Notes: generated from the letters alone by a model not told the origin. DNA of 64,000 bases from Amycolatopsis orientalis DSM 40040 = KCTC 9412 (GCF_000478275.1 NZ_ASJB01000093.1:1-64000), one strand, 5' to 3'. Positions 53,795 to 62,433 are shown, numbered from the stretch's first letter. Numbers and translations: made by a program.

Positions 53795-54140
53795 TCTTTC
53801 AGGCCCAGGGCAGTGGTCGAACCCGGCGTGCTGCCCCTACCGGCCGCTCAGCGCCGCTCGCGTCAGGGCAGCGGACCTGGCCCCAGCCGCGCGCGAGCCG
53901 CAGGACAGTGTCCCCCGCGCCAAGAAGAGATCGACCGCGGCATTCGTAACGGCACGATAACCAGATACACGAGAATTTCGGATACGGTAACGCCTGTTGC
54001 GCACCCTGCGACCTACACCGCGTTCAGCGATAGCAGATGTCAGCAATTGACTTCCTGAAAGGTTGGACGGTTTCCGACTTCGCTTGGGAGTCGGAAACCG
54101 ATGTTCATCACCTGTGCGGCACACATCGGGGAGGTTCCAC
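53795..54140. other. Gene-free interval, AT-richer than neighbours
   Basis: From about 53940 the base composition drops well below the surrounding G+C, as at many promoters and in acquired DNA. A palindrome at 54068-54100 lies before the next gene. No gene or direct repeat of the tRNA end was found by eye. Confidence 0.5.
54068..54100 (+). promoter_or_regulatory. Hairpin upstream of small coiled-coil genes
   Basis: CGGTTTCCGACT (54068-54079) and AGTCGGAAACCG (54089-54100) form a 12-bp stem with a nine-base loop, ending 40 bases before the next ATG. It could be an attenuator, an operator or an mRNA-stabilising 5' structure. Confidence 0.55.
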
Positions 54141-54362
54141 ATGGCCGACAACACCGCCCGCGCGCGCGACCAAGTCGAAGGACATCGGAAGGCGATCCGC
54201 GATCATATCGAAAAATGGCGCAAGTACAGCGACCAGAACGACAAGAAGTTCGCACTGAAGACCATAGCCAACGCACAAGGCCAGATTCAGAAGCTGAAGG
54301 AACGGCACCCCAGCCTGCGGAACGACCGCTCCTCAGAGGACCAGTGGCGCCCCAACGGCTGA
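54141..54362 (+). CDS. Small coiled-coil protein, unknown
   Basis: 73 residues, charged and helical (RARDQVEGHRKAIRDHIEKW, IANAQGQIQKLKERHPS). ATG 54141 has GGGAGG 9 bases upstream. Lys/Asp-rich, lower G+C than the surrounding genes. Eleven bases before a second small helical gene, forming a mini-operon just after tRNA-Ser(CGA). Not recognised. Confidence 0.7.
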   Translation: MADNTARARDQVEGHRKAIRDHIEKWRKYSDQNDKKFALKTIANAQGQIQKLKERHPSLRNDRSSEDQWRPNG

Positions 54363-54373
54363 CCGACCAGGAG

Positions 54374-54580
54374 ATGGACGGATTCAAAATGGGAAAGTAC
54401 GATGGGCAGATCGCGAGGTCGAAGCAGCTACTGGCCGACGCCCAGAAAAGATATGACGAGGCGGTCGTCAGCATGGCCGACGCCGCATATCACGTCAGAG
54501 AATTCGTTCTGAACACAATCAGGAAAGACATCGAAGAAGCAGAGAACATGATCGCCACGTTCGAGAGCGCGAACGACTGA
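54374..54580 (+). CDS. Small coiled-coil protein, unknown
   Basis: 68 residues from ATG 54374 (or 63 from ATG 54389, which follows a clearer start context). Continuous helix (LLADAQKRYDEAVVSMADAA, RKDIEEAENMIATFES). Paired with the previous gene. Same general style as the small helical proteins before the FtsK-like ATPase, but no sequence similarity is obvious. Confidence 0.65.
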   Translation: MDGFKMGKYDGQIARSKQLLADAQKRYDEAVVSMADAAYHVREFVLNTIRKDIEEAENMIATFESAND

Positions 54581-54628
54581 ACACAACCCGAAAAGCCGGA
54601 CCGCCGAAGACGTCCATCGCACCTTGAG

Positions 54629-54672
54629 GCGGTGTTTGGGAGACGCCGGACTCGATGCCTCCCAAACACCGC
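54629..54672 (+). terminator. Hairpin terminator
   Basis: GCGGTGTTTGGGAG and CTCCCAAACACCGC form a 14-bp stem, 48 bases after the stop of the second small coiled-coil gene and shortly before the convergent CsbD gene end. The following bases are T-rich (TTGATTCC). Confidence 0.8.
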
Positions 54673-54700
54673 TTGATTCCTCAAAGCCAATCGCCTGTGG

Positions 54701-54907
54701 CTACTTGTTGAATTTGTCCTTGAGGTCCTGCACGCCGCCTTCCGCGCGATCGCGCAGATCGTGCCCGGCCTCCTTGACCTGGCCCTCGGTCTGATCGGCC
54801 CGGCCGGAGTTCGCGAGGTCCTGGTTCCCGGTCTTCTCGCCGAGCTTCTCCTTGGCGGCGCCGATCGCCTGCTCGGCCTTGTCCTTCGCCTTGTCGAAAA
54901 CGCTCAT
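54701..54907 (-). CDS. CsbD-family stress protein
   Basis: 68 residues of the small, highly charged CsbD family: KAKDKAEQAIGAAKEKLGEK, then DQTEGQVKEAGHDLRDRAEG. Likely disordered or helical; members are induced by general stress (sigma-B-type in Bacillus). ATG 54907 has a GGAGG site upstream. Confidence 0.92.
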   Translation of the reverse strand: MSVFDKAKDKAEQAIGAAKEKLGEKTGNQDLANSGRADQTEGQVKEAGHDLRDRAEGGVQDLKDKFNK

Positions 54908-54992
54908 GGCGGACGTTCCTCCTTCGACCGCGGCCGCCGTATGCGACCGCCTGTCTCCGGGTTACCCACCCGGCCGGAGGTGACACCTCGGC

Positions 54993-55472
54993 TCACCCGA
55001 TGCGGTTACCCCGTTGCCCGTGGAAGAAGTCTTCGAGCAGGGCGGCGCATTCGCTCTCCAGCACGCCGCCGACGACCTCGGCGCGGTGGCTGAGCCGCCG
55101 ATCGCGGACGACGTCCCAGAGCGACCCCACGGCCCCCGTCTTCGGCTCCCAGGCGCCGAAGACGAGCTTCGCGACCCGTGCCATCACGAGGGCGCCCGCG
55201 CACATCGTGCACGGCTCCAGCGTCACCGCGAGCGTGCAGCCTTCGAGCCGCCAGCCGTCGCCATAGATCTTGGACGCGGCCCGCAGCGCGAGGATCTCCG
55301 CGTGCGCCGTCGGGTCGCCGAGTTCCTCCCTGGCGTTGCGCGCCGAAGCCAGCGGGGTCCCGTCGGGTGCCAGGACGACGGCGCCGATCGGCACGTCGTC
55401 GCCCGCACCCCGCGCCGCCGACATCGCCGCCCGGACGGCGGCGATGTCGGCGGCGGAGGCGGAGGGGCTCAG
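54993..55472 (-). CDS. tadA: tRNA-adenosine deaminase (TadA type), probable CTG start
   Basis: About 159 residues. The zinc site is TAHAEILAL (HAE) with EPCTMCAGA (PCxxC), the classic pattern for the A34-to-inosine enzyme. Nearby VPIGAVVL matches TadA. The only in-frame ATG (55424) would remove the conserved first helix (AADIAAVRAAMSAARGAGDD). CTG at 55472-55470 overlaps the TGA of the upstream gene as CTGA; GTG at 55514 is an alternative. Coupled to the associated protein gene. Confidence 0.88.
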   Translation of the reverse strand: MSPSASAADIAAVRAAMSAARGAGDDVPIGAVVLAPDGTPLASARNAREELGDPTAHAEILALRAASKIYGDGWRLEGCTLAVTLEPCTMCAGALVMARVAKLVFGAWEPKTGAVGSLWDVVRDRRLSHRAEVVGGVLESECAALLEDFFHGQRGNRIG

Positions 55473-55951
55473 ATCTCGTCCAGGATCTTGGTGAACTCGG
55501 CGGCGAATCCACACCGCTGCGCGACCATCTGGAGTTGTTCGTCCGGATAGAGGTCGACCTCGCCGACGATCACCTCGAGCTCCGCCCCCGGCAGGCCGAG
55601 ATCGGCCAGGATCTCCAGATCGCCCTCCGGCCAGACCGCGTCGTCGTCCTCGTCCGGGGGGTCGACTCTCAGCACGTCGAGGACGTCGGCGGCGATGTCG
55701 TAGTCGAGCGCCGCGGCCGCGTCGGACAGCAGCAACGACGGCCCCCGGGGACTCGGCCGGACGATCACGAAGAACTCGTCGTCGACCGCCAGCAGCCCGA
55801 AGGCGGCACCGGTCGAACGCAGTTTTCCGAGCTCAGTGATCGCAGCGTCGAGTTCGGCGAGCGCCCCTGGATCAAGAGAGCTGCACCGCCATCGACCGTC
55901 CTCCCGCACCACGGCCACCGCGAACCCCGTGATCGGCTCTTGCACCGCCAT
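55469..55951 (-). CDS. tRNA adenosine deaminase-associated protein
   Basis: 160 residues from ATG 55951 (MAVQEPITGFAVAVVREDGR). This actinobacterial family is almost always upstream of tadA and carries FFVIVRPSPRGPSLLLSDAAAALDYDIAADVLD. Acidic segment around DEDDDAVWPEGD. Exact role is not known; a partner of TadA is inferred from synteny. Its stop overlaps the proposed tadA start. Confidence 0.88.
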   Translation of the reverse strand: MAVQEPITGFAVAVVREDGRWRCSSLDPGALAELDAAITELGKLRSTGAAFGLLAVDDEFFVIVRPSPRGPSLLLSDAAAALDYDIAADVLDVLRVDPPDEDDDAVWPEGDLEILADLGLPGAELEVIVGEVDLYPDEQLQMVAQRCGFAAEFTKILDEI

Positions 55952-56027
55952 GCGCACACCGTATTCCGCCCGCATTCGGAACGCACGCACGGTGCGCCCG
56001 AACCGCCTCATGCGCCACTATCGAGAC

Positions 56028-57257
56028 ATGACCGGACCCACCGACCTGCCCACGCTCCCCGACGCGCGCTTCGCCGGTTTGCTGGACGAAGCCCGCGCAC
56101 TCCAAGCGAAAACCGTGGAACTCCGCCGGGAGATCCACCGGAATCCGGAACTCGGCCTCCAGCTGCCGAAGACCCAGGCCGCGATCAAGGCGGCCCTCGA
56201 GGGGCTGCCGCTGGAGATCATCGAGGGCAAATCGACCACCTCGCTGACCGCCGTCCTACGTGGTGGGAAGCCGGGTCCGGCCGTCCTGCTCCGCGGCGAC
56301 ATGGACGCGCTGCCACTGCGGGAGGACACCGGCCTCGACTTCGCCTCCGAGGACGACGGCGTGATGCACGCGTGCGGGCACGACACCCACGTCGCGATGC
56401 TGGCTTCGGCGGCGCGGCTGCTCAGCGAGCACGCCGACGAGCTGGCCGGCTCGGTCGTCTTCATGTTCCAGCCCGGCGAGGAAGGCGAGCACGGCGCGCG
56501 CCACATGATCCACGAGGGTGTGCTCGACGCGGCGGGCGAACGGGTCGAGAAGGCGTTCGGCCTGCACATCTTCACCCAGGTCGAGTCCGGCATCGTGCAG
56601 ACGCGGCCGGGGCCGATCATGGCGTCGGCGAACAGCTTCCACGTCACCGTCACCGGCCGGGGCGGCCACGGCTCGGCGCCGCACCAGGCCATCGACCCGG
56701 TTCCGGCGGCGGCCGCGATGGTGAGCGCGCTGCAGACGATGGTGACCCGCAAGGTGAGCGTGTTCGAGCCCGCGGTGGTCTCGGTCACCCGGATCGAGGC
56801 CGGGACGACGACCAACATCATCCCGGAGACGGCCTTCCTGGAGGGCACGATCCGCACGCTGTCCGAGCGGACGCAGGCGTTCGTGCGCGAGGAGCTGCCG
56901 AAGGTGTGCGAGGCGGTCGGCGCGGCGCACGGCGTCCGCGTGAGCGCCGAAGTCCTCCCCGGCTATCCCGTCACGGTGAACGATCCGGGGGTCGCGGGCC
57001 GGGTGCTGGAACTGGCGGCCGAGGTCCTCGGTGCCCGCAACGCCGAGGTCATGAAGAACCCGGTGATGGGCGCGGAGGACTTCTCCTATGTCCTGCAGCG
57101 CGTGCCTGGTGCCTTCGCCTTCCTCGGCGCCTGCCCGCCCGGCGCGGACCTGGCCACGGTCGAGGCCAACCACTCGAACAAGGTGGTCTTCGACGAGGAC
57201 GCCATGGCCAACGGCGTCGCGCTGTACGCCGCCTTCGCCCTCGACGCACTGCGGTAG
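56028..57257 (+). CDS. M20-family amidohydrolase
   Basis: 409 residues. Peptidase M20 metal ligands: RGDMDALP, CGHDTHVAML, QPGEEGEHGARHMI and the final AEDFSYVLQRVPGAF with HSNKVVF. The lid domain insertion starts near GGHGSAPHQAIDPV. Members hydrolyse N-acyl amino acids, hippurate or similar amides; the substrate is not determined. ATG 56028 is 76 bases from the divergent deaminase-associated gene. Confidence 0.92.
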   Translation: MTGPTDLPTLPDARFAGLLDEARALQAKTVELRREIHRNPELGLQLPKTQAAIKAALEGLPLEIIEGKSTTSLTAVLRGGKPGPAVLLRGDMDALPLREDTGLDFASEDDGVMHACGHDTHVAMLASAARLLSEHADELAGSVVFMFQPGEEGEHGARHMIHEGVLDAAGERVEKAFGLHIFTQVESGIVQTRPGPIMASANSFHVTVTGRGGHGSAPHQAIDPVPAAAAMVSALQTMVTRKVSVFEPAVVSVTRIEAGTTTNIIPETAFLEGTIRTLSERTQAFVREELPKVCEAVGAAHGVRVSAEVLPGYPVTVNDPGVAGRVLELAAEVLGARNAEVMKNPVMGAEDFSYVLQRVPGAFAFLGACPPGADLATVEANHSNKVVFDEDAMANGVALYAAFALDALR

Positions 57258-57267
57258 CCATCTCGTC

Positions 57268-57311
57268 TCGTGAGTGGTAATGACGGTTCTAACCGTCATT
57301 ACCACTCACGA
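57268..57311. repeat. Intergenic palindrome, family A (inverted orientation)
   Basis: TCGTGAGTGGTAATGACGGTT then CT, then the complement; the centre is GGTTCTAACC, the reverse of the 52479 copy. It ends the + strand amidohydrolase gene, here before a co-directional gene rather than a convergent one. Confidence 0.75.
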
Positions 57312-57407
57312 CCATCTGGACCGACCACCCGTCCCAACTTTCAGGACGCACGTCCCGATGAAGCCGTCGTGCTAACGTGACTTGTCACATCATATATCAG
57401 ATCGGAC

Positions 57408-58331
57408 ATGCCAGTGACGACCGCTTCTTCGTTCGACGAGCTGAAACGACGGCTGTCCGGGGTCGTGGCGATCCCGGTGACCCCGTTCGACGCCGACGGC
57501 GCCGTGGATCCGGAGACCTACGCGAAGCTGGTGGACCGGTTGCTCACCGGCGGCGTCGACGTCGTGACGCCCAACGGCAACACCGGCGAGTTCTACGCCC
57601 TCGAGGAAGCCGAGGCGCGGCACTGCCTCGAAGTGACGGTCAAGACCGGGGCCGGGCGGGCGACCGTGGTCGCCGGCGTCGGACACGATGTCGCCACGGC
57701 GATCCGCGCGGCACGGCACGCACACGAGACGGGCGCGGAGCTGATCATGATCCATCAGCCCGTGCATCCGTACGTCTCGGCGGACGGCTGGGTCGAGTAC
57801 CACCGCGCCATCGCGGCGTCGGTCCCGGAACTGGGCGTCGTGCTCTACGTGCGCGACCCGGCGATCGAAGGCGAGCGGTTGGCCCGGCTCGGTGACGCCG
57901 CTCCGAACGTCATCGGGGTGAAGTACGCGGTGCCGGATCCGGTGCGGTTCGCGTCGGTGGCGCGGGACGCGGGCTTCGACCGGTTCGCGTGGATCGCCGG
58001 ACTGGCGGAGCTGTCCGCGCCGGGCTACTTCGCCGTCGGCGCGACCGGGTTCACGTCGGGACTCGTGAACGTCGCGCCGTCGATTTCGCTGGAGATGTTC
58101 CGCTCGCTGCGGGACGGCGACTTCCGCGGCGCGATGGCCTGCTGGGAACGTATCCGGCCCTTCGAGGAGCTGCGGGCCGCGGACAGGAACGCCAACAACG
58201 TGAGCGTCGTGAAGGAAGCGTTGGCACAGCTGGGTTCGTGCCGCGCGGACGTGCGACCGCCGAGCCGTCCGCTGACCGGCGCCGAACGGGACCGGGTCGG
58301 CGTCCTGCTCGGGAAATGGGGTCTTCGCTAG
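57408..58331 (+). CDS. Dihydrodipicolinate synthase/N-acetylneuraminate lyase family protein
   Basis: 307 residues of the DHDPS superfamily TIM barrel: VVAIPVTPFDADGAVD, TPNGNTGEFYALE, and NVIGVKYAVPD with the Schiff-base Lys. The catalytic Tyr position reads LYVRDP. Could be a 5-dehydro-4-deoxyglucarate dehydratase or other aldolase rather than lysine-pathway DapA. AT-rich CATCATATATCAGATC precedes the start and may be promoter or operator. Confidence 0.85.
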   Translation: MPVTTASSFDELKRRLSGVVAIPVTPFDADGAVDPETYAKLVDRLLTGGVDVVTPNGNTGEFYALEEAEARHCLEVTVKTGAGRATVVAGVGHDVATAIRAARHAHETGAELIMIHQPVHPYVSADGWVEYHRAIAASVPELGVVLYVRDPAIEGERLARLGDAAPNVIGVKYAVPDPVRFASVARDAGFDRFAWIAGLAELSAPGYFAVGATGFTSGLVNVAPSISLEMFRSLRDGDFRGAMACWERIRPFEELRAADRNANNVSVVKEALAQLGSCRADVRPPSRPLTGAERDRVGVLLGKWGLR

Positions 58332-58782
58332 AAGGTTTTCTGACCGTGGGCACGCCCGCCCTGGGGGGTGGGCGTGCCCACGGTGACAGGTCAGAGGTCG
58401 TGGCCATCGACGATCGCGGCTTGGCCCTTATGGGCGCCTCGAGGCACGCCGTGCGGCGTGGCGGGCGGCTGCTCACCGGCGGAGCCGGTGGGACCATGAG
58501 CGCGAGGAGATCGATGTCTGGCCGGTGCTCCTGTCTCCGGCCGAAGCTCGCGACCGGACGGAACCGGGGGAAGTTTCCCTCGATGTCCTTGACTGTACGC
58601 CAGATCGTGCCGTTCCGGTGAATTGCTTCCGCCGGACGGCCGTGGGACGATGGGGATAGACCACGGAGCTACCGTGGCGTGTTGTGGGACCAGTGCCTCT
58701 CTCGGCCGAACCAGACCCTTCGGTGTACCGAAACCCGTTGCTGGACTGACCACTCTCACAAACCAGAACGGTGTGATTCGCC
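58332..58782. other. Gene-free interval (451 bases) with terminator hairpin
   Basis: Contains a hairpin at 58343-58384 and then an unremarkable region before the desaturase gene. Frames of 134 codons on the other strand lack family features and were not called. Confidence 0.6.
58343..58384 (+). terminator. Terminator of the lyase gene
   Basis: ACCGTGGGCACGCCC and GGGCGTGCCCACGGT form a 15-bp stem with a 12-base loop, 12 bases after the stop of the lyase gene. Confidence 0.85.
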
Positions 58783-59835
58783 ATGACCTTCGCAACGCCG
58801 CTGGATCAGCCGGCGTCGCCGTCCAAACAGGGCAGCGACTTCGCCGAACTGTCCAAATTGGTCAAAGACGCCGGCTTGCTCAAACGGAGGCGCGTCTACT
58901 ACGCGCTGAAAATCTCCTTGAACCTCCTCGCCTTCGCGGGCGGCTGGGTCGCGTTCGCGCACCTCGGGGACTCCTGGTGGCAGCTGTTCCTCGCCGCCTT
59001 CTTCGCGATGATGTTCACGCAGCTGTCCTTCATCGGGCACGATGCCGGGCACAAGCAGATCTTCTCCAGCCGCAAAGCCAACGACGCCACGGGATTCGTC
59101 CACGGCGGCCTGACCGGGCTGAGCTACGGCTGGTGGATCGGGACGCACAACCGCCACCACGCCAACCCCAACCACGAGGACGAAGACCCGGACGTCAACC
59201 TCGCGGCCCTCATCTTCACCAAGGCCCAAGGCGCCGAACGGCGCGGTTTCCTGCGCTGGATGGCGAAGTACCAGGCTTTCCTGTTCTTCCCCCTGCTGTT
59301 GCTGGAAGGCCTGAACCTGCACGTGTCGAGCGTGACGGCGATCTTCCAGCGCGGCTTCAAACGCCGGAAGCTCGAATCGGCGCTGATGCTGGCCCACATC
59401 GCCGCGTATCTGACGGCCGTGTTCGTGGTCCTCTCGCCGGGTGTCGGCTTCGCCTTCATCGCCGTGCACCAATGCCTTTGGGGTGTGTACATGGGGTGCT
59501 CGTTCGCTCCGAACCACAAGGGGATGCCGACGCTGTCGGCGGGCCACAAGCTCGACTTCCTGCGCAAGCAGGTCCTCACCTCGCGCAACGTGCGCGGCGG
59601 TCCGGTCGTGGACTTCGCCCTCGGCGGGCTCAACTACCAGATCGAGCACCACCTGTTCCCGAGCATGGCGCGGCCGAATCTCAAGCACGCCCAGGTGATC
59701 GTCCGGGAGTTCTGCGAGAAGCACGGCATCGACTACGCGCAGTGCGGCTGGGCGGCGTCCTACGGGTACGTCCTCCGGCACCTGCACGAGGTCGGCGCTC
59801 CGTTGCGCGCCCAGGCGATGGCGGGTGCGCGATGA
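58783..59835 (+). CDS. Membrane fatty acid desaturase
   Basis: 350 residues with about four hydrophobic segments. The three His boxes of di-iron desaturases are present: GHDAGHKQ, HNRHHANPN and IEHHLFPSM. Acyl-lipid or acyl-CoA desaturase, probably introducing a cis double bond in membrane fatty acids; regioselectivity cannot be told. First gene of an operon with two small genes, the next overlapping as ATGA. Confidence 0.93.
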   Translation: MTFATPLDQPASPSKQGSDFAELSKLVKDAGLLKRRRVYYALKISLNLLAFAGGWVAFAHLGDSWWQLFLAAFFAMMFTQLSFIGHDAGHKQIFSSRKANDATGFVHGGLTGLSYGWWIGTHNRHHANPNHEDEDPDVNLAALIFTKAQGAERRGFLRWMAKYQAFLFFPLLLLEGLNLHVSSVTAIFQRGFKRRKLESALMLAHIAAYLTAVFVVLSPGVGFAFIAVHQCLWGVYMGCSFAPNHKGMPTLSAGHKLDFLRKQVLTSRNVRGGPVVDFALGGLNYQIEHHLFPSMARPNLKHAQVIVREFCEKHGIDYAQCGWAASYGYVLRHLHEVGAPLRAQAMAGAR

Positions 59836-60014
59836 CCGCCGCCGTCCACTCACTCGGCGATGTCGCCGAGCCCGCCGCCGGCGACCGCTGCCCGAGCTGC
59901 CCGCATCCGATGTCCTCACACGACGCGATCGCGCGGCGGTTCTGCACCGCGACCGCGGCCGGCGGCTTCAGCCGCGGCTGCACCTGTGCCACGAAGCCCG
60001 AAACAACCGAATAG
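59832..60014 (+). CDS. Small RGCVC-like cysteine protein
   Basis: 60 residues with CPSCPHPMSSHDAIARRFC and SRGCTC, a Cys/His arrangement suited to metal binding. It resembles the RGCVC small protein family of Pseudonocardiaceae, with RGCTC here. Overlaps the desaturase gene by four bases, so the two are translationally coupled. Function unknown; a helper or electron-transfer role for the desaturase is speculative. Confidence 0.7.
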   Translation: MTAAVHSLGDVAEPAAGDRCPSCPHPMSSHDAIARRFCTATAAGGFSRGCTCATKPETTE

Positions 60015-60024
60015 AGGAAGCACC

Positions 60025-60183
60025 GTGAACGCCGAAACCATCCCCGTCTCCCGCTACGAAAAGCGGGTCGACACCGTGAAGAAGATCGTCACCGAACACA
60101 CCACCCTCGACAACGAGGCGGCGTTCTCCCTGGCCGTGCACATGGTGCGGGCCCTCGACACCGTCCCGGAGCCGATCCGCTGA
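60025..60183 (+). CDS. Small helical protein in the desaturase operon
   Basis: 52 residues from GTG 60025 with GAGGAAG upstream, ten bases after the RGCVC-like gene. Amphipathic helices (RYEKRVDTVKKIVTEHTTLD, AFSLAVHMVRALDTVPEP). Third gene of the operon. Function unknown. Confidence 0.65.
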   Translation: MNAETIPVSRYEKRVDTVKKIVTEHTTLDNEAAFSLAVHMVRALDTVPEPIR

Positions 60184-60324
60184 CGGTGTGGCCGAAGTTA
60201 CTCGCGCGTTAACAACGCGTCAGTGACCCGCCCCTGGCCGTCAGGGAGCTGTTGCCGGAGCGGCCGGGGCGGGGCGATCGGGGTTGTGCTGGCGGAGCAC
60301 TGACCGATCGACGCGGAGGTAACC

Positions 60325-61668
60325 GTGACGCTCAGCGAGCTCCTGCCCAGCCTCGGCTGCGAGGCCGCCGACCACCTCGAACCCGGCGTCTGGCCCCGGA
60401 GCACCTGTCTCGGCCCCGGCGGGGAACTGCTGTTCGCCGGCGCCCCGGTGTCCCACCTCGCCGCCCGGTTCGGCACCCCGGCGTATCTGCTCGACGAGGA
60501 CGAGGTCCGGCAGAACGCCCGCGCGTACCGGAGGGCGCTGCCGGACGCCGAGGTGGCGTACGCGAGCAAGGCGCTGTGCATCCGGGCGGTCCTGCGCTGG
60601 ATCGCCGAGGAAGGGCTCTCCCTCGACACCTGCTCCGCGGGCGAGATCGCCGTGGCCCGGTCGGCCGGCTTCCCCGCCGAGCGGATCCTGCTGCACGGCA
60701 ACGCGAAGACCCCCGAAGACCTCAAGGCCGCGCTGTCCTACGGCGTCCGCCGGATCGTGGTGGACTCGCTCGACGAGATCGAGCAGCTCGGCGCGCTCGC
60801 CACCGGCGCGCAGCAGGTGCTGATCCGTGTGACCCCCGACGTCGCGGCGGGGACGCACGCGGCGATCACCACGGGCACCGAGGGGCAGAAGTTCGGCTTC
60901 TCGCTGCGCGAGGAGGTCCGGGACAACCTCGACAGGGCCGTCTCCGCAGTCCTCGCCCAGCCGGGGCTCCGGCTGGCGGGGCTGCACTGCCACATCGGTT
61001 CACAGGTGTCCCGTGTGGACTTCTACGAACAGGCCGCGCGCAAGATGATCGGGGTGCTCGTCCGGCTCCGCGCGACCCACGGCGTCACGCTGCGGGAACT
61101 GGACCTCGGCGGCGGGCACGCCGTCCGCTATCTGCCCGGCGACACCGGTTTCGACATCGACGGCTACGTGCGCCGCCTGCGTGTCGCACTCGCGTACGAA
61201 TGCGCGTCGCACGGCTTCCCCCTGCCGAAACTGACGATCGAACCGGGCCGCGCGATCGTCGGCCCCGCCGGTATCACCGTGTACCGGGTCTGCGCGGTGA
61301 AACGCGGTTCGCGCACGTTCGTCGCCGTCGACGGCGGGATGAGCGACAACGCCCGGCCCGCGCTCTACGGGGCCGCGTACACCGCGCGCCTGATCGGCAG
61401 GCGCAGCCGCGCGGCCCGGCGGCCGATGACGGTGGTCGGACGGCACTGCGAATCGGGCGACGTCCTCGCCGACGGACTGGCGCTTCCCGACGACGTCCAC
61501 CCCGGGGATCTGCTCGCCGTACCGTGCACCGGGGCCTACCACCACTCGCTCGCGTCGAATTACAACCTTGTCGGCAGGCCGCCGGTAGTCGGCGTCTCGC
61601 GCGGTACGGCGACCCTGCTCGTCCGGCGCGAAACCGAGGAAGACCTGCTGAAACGCGACCTCGGCTGA
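60325..61668 (+). CDS. Diaminopimelate decarboxylase-like PLP enzyme
   Basis: 447 residues of fold-type III PLP enzymes. The Lys site is VAYASKALC, the Gly-loop is LDLGGGHAVRY, EPGRAIVG is present, and the C-terminal domain has CESGDVLADGLALP and SNYNLVG. The order is that of DAP decarboxylase. It may be lysA or a paralogue acting on another amino acid. GTG 60325 has GGAGG upstream. A Lrp-type regulator follows 168 bases downstream. Confidence 0.87.
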   Translation: MTLSELLPSLGCEAADHLEPGVWPRSTCLGPGGELLFAGAPVSHLAARFGTPAYLLDEDEVRQNARAYRRALPDAEVAYASKALCIRAVLRWIAEEGLSLDTCSAGEIAVARSAGFPAERILLHGNAKTPEDLKAALSYGVRRIVVDSLDEIEQLGALATGAQQVLIRVTPDVAAGTHAAITTGTEGQKFGFSLREEVRDNLDRAVSAVLAQPGLRLAGLHCHIGSQVSRVDFYEQAARKMIGVLVRLRATHGVTLRELDLGGGHAVRYLPGDTGFDIDGYVRRLRVALAYECASHGFPLPKLTIEPGRAIVGPAGITVYRVCAVKRGSRTFVAVDGGMSDNARPALYGAAYTARLIGRRSRAARRPMTVVGRHCESGDVLADGLALPDDVHPGDLLAVPCTGAYHHSLASNYNLVGRPPVVGVSRGTATLLVRRETEEDLLKRDLG

Positions 61669-61700
61669 CTCGCCTTCCGAAAACCTCCCCACTCGCTCTA

Positions 61701-61725
61701 TCGCACGACAGAATCCTGCGTGCGA
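61701..61725. promoter_or_regulatory. Operator candidate upstream of the Lrp gene
   Basis: TCGCACG and CGTGCGA with an 11-base, partly symmetric spacer, 111 bases before the Lrp ATG in an AT-richer stretch. Lrp/AsnC proteins commonly bind such imperfect palindromes upstream of their own gene. Binding is inferred. Confidence 0.5.
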
Positions 61726-61836
61726 CGACGCTGGAAAAGAGAATCGCGACAAACAACTTAACGGCGGTAGCATTCTGGACATTGATCGATACGCTGCGCG
61801 ACAAGAATCGCATGCCGAAACAAAGGGAGGGACGGC

Positions 61837-62331
61837 ATGGGTGACGAACCACGCGCGCAGATGGAGCAGCGCACACCTAGAGGTTTGGACAATACCGATC
61901 GCACTCTGATCGCCCTGTTGCAAGTCGACGGGCGGGCCTCGTTCACGGCGCTCGCCAAGGCCGTCGGCCTGTCGGAAGGGGCCGTGCGGCAGCGCGTCCA
62001 GCGGCTGCTGCGGGACGAGACGATGCAGATCGTCGCGGTCACGGATCCGACGAACGTCGGACTCGGACGGCAGGCGATGGTCGGGATCAAGGTCCATGGC
62101 GATCCGCGAGCGGTCTCCGACCAGCTCTCCGGATTGCCGGACGTGCATTACGTCGTCCTCACCGCGGGAACATACGACCTGCTCGCCGAGGTCGCCTGCC
62201 GGGACGACGAACACCTCTTGAGTGTGCTGAACGACGACATCCGGCCTATCCCGGGTGTCGTGAGCACCGAGACCTTGGTCTATCTGAAACTGGCAAAACA
62301 GACATACGCCTGGGGCAACCTGACCCGCTAG
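61837..62331 (+). CDS. Lrp/AsnC-family regulator
   Basis: 164 residues. HTH: LDNTDRTLIALLQVDGRASF then GLSEGAVRQRVQRLL. C-terminal RAM/ACT-like domain (MVGIKVHGDPRAVSDQLSGL). ATG 61837 with AGGGAGGG upstream. Ligands for this family are usually amino acids, fitting a neighbouring DAP-decarboxylase-like gene. Confidence 0.93.
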   Translation: MGDEPRAQMEQRTPRGLDNTDRTLIALLQVDGRASFTALAKAVGLSEGAVRQRVQRLLRDETMQIVAVTDPTNVGLGRQAMVGIKVHGDPRAVSDQLSGLPDVHYVVLTAGTYDLLAEVACRDDEHLLSVLNDDIRPIPGVVSTETLVYLKLAKQTYAWGNLTR

Positions 62332-62346
62332 TACCTCGGTCCCGTG

Positions 62347-62396
62347 CGATGAAGGGGCCTTTCCCCGCGAAATACGCGAGGAAAGGCCCCTTCGTC
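62347..62396. repeat. Intergenic palindrome, family C
   Basis: CGATGAAGGGGCCTTTCC and the complement with a short AAATA-type centre; two small bulges. Sixteen bases after the Lrp gene. Confidence 0.72.
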
Positions 62397-62433
62397 GTCG
62401 CTCGCTTTCCTCCTGAGGTTCCGAGGGAGCGGG

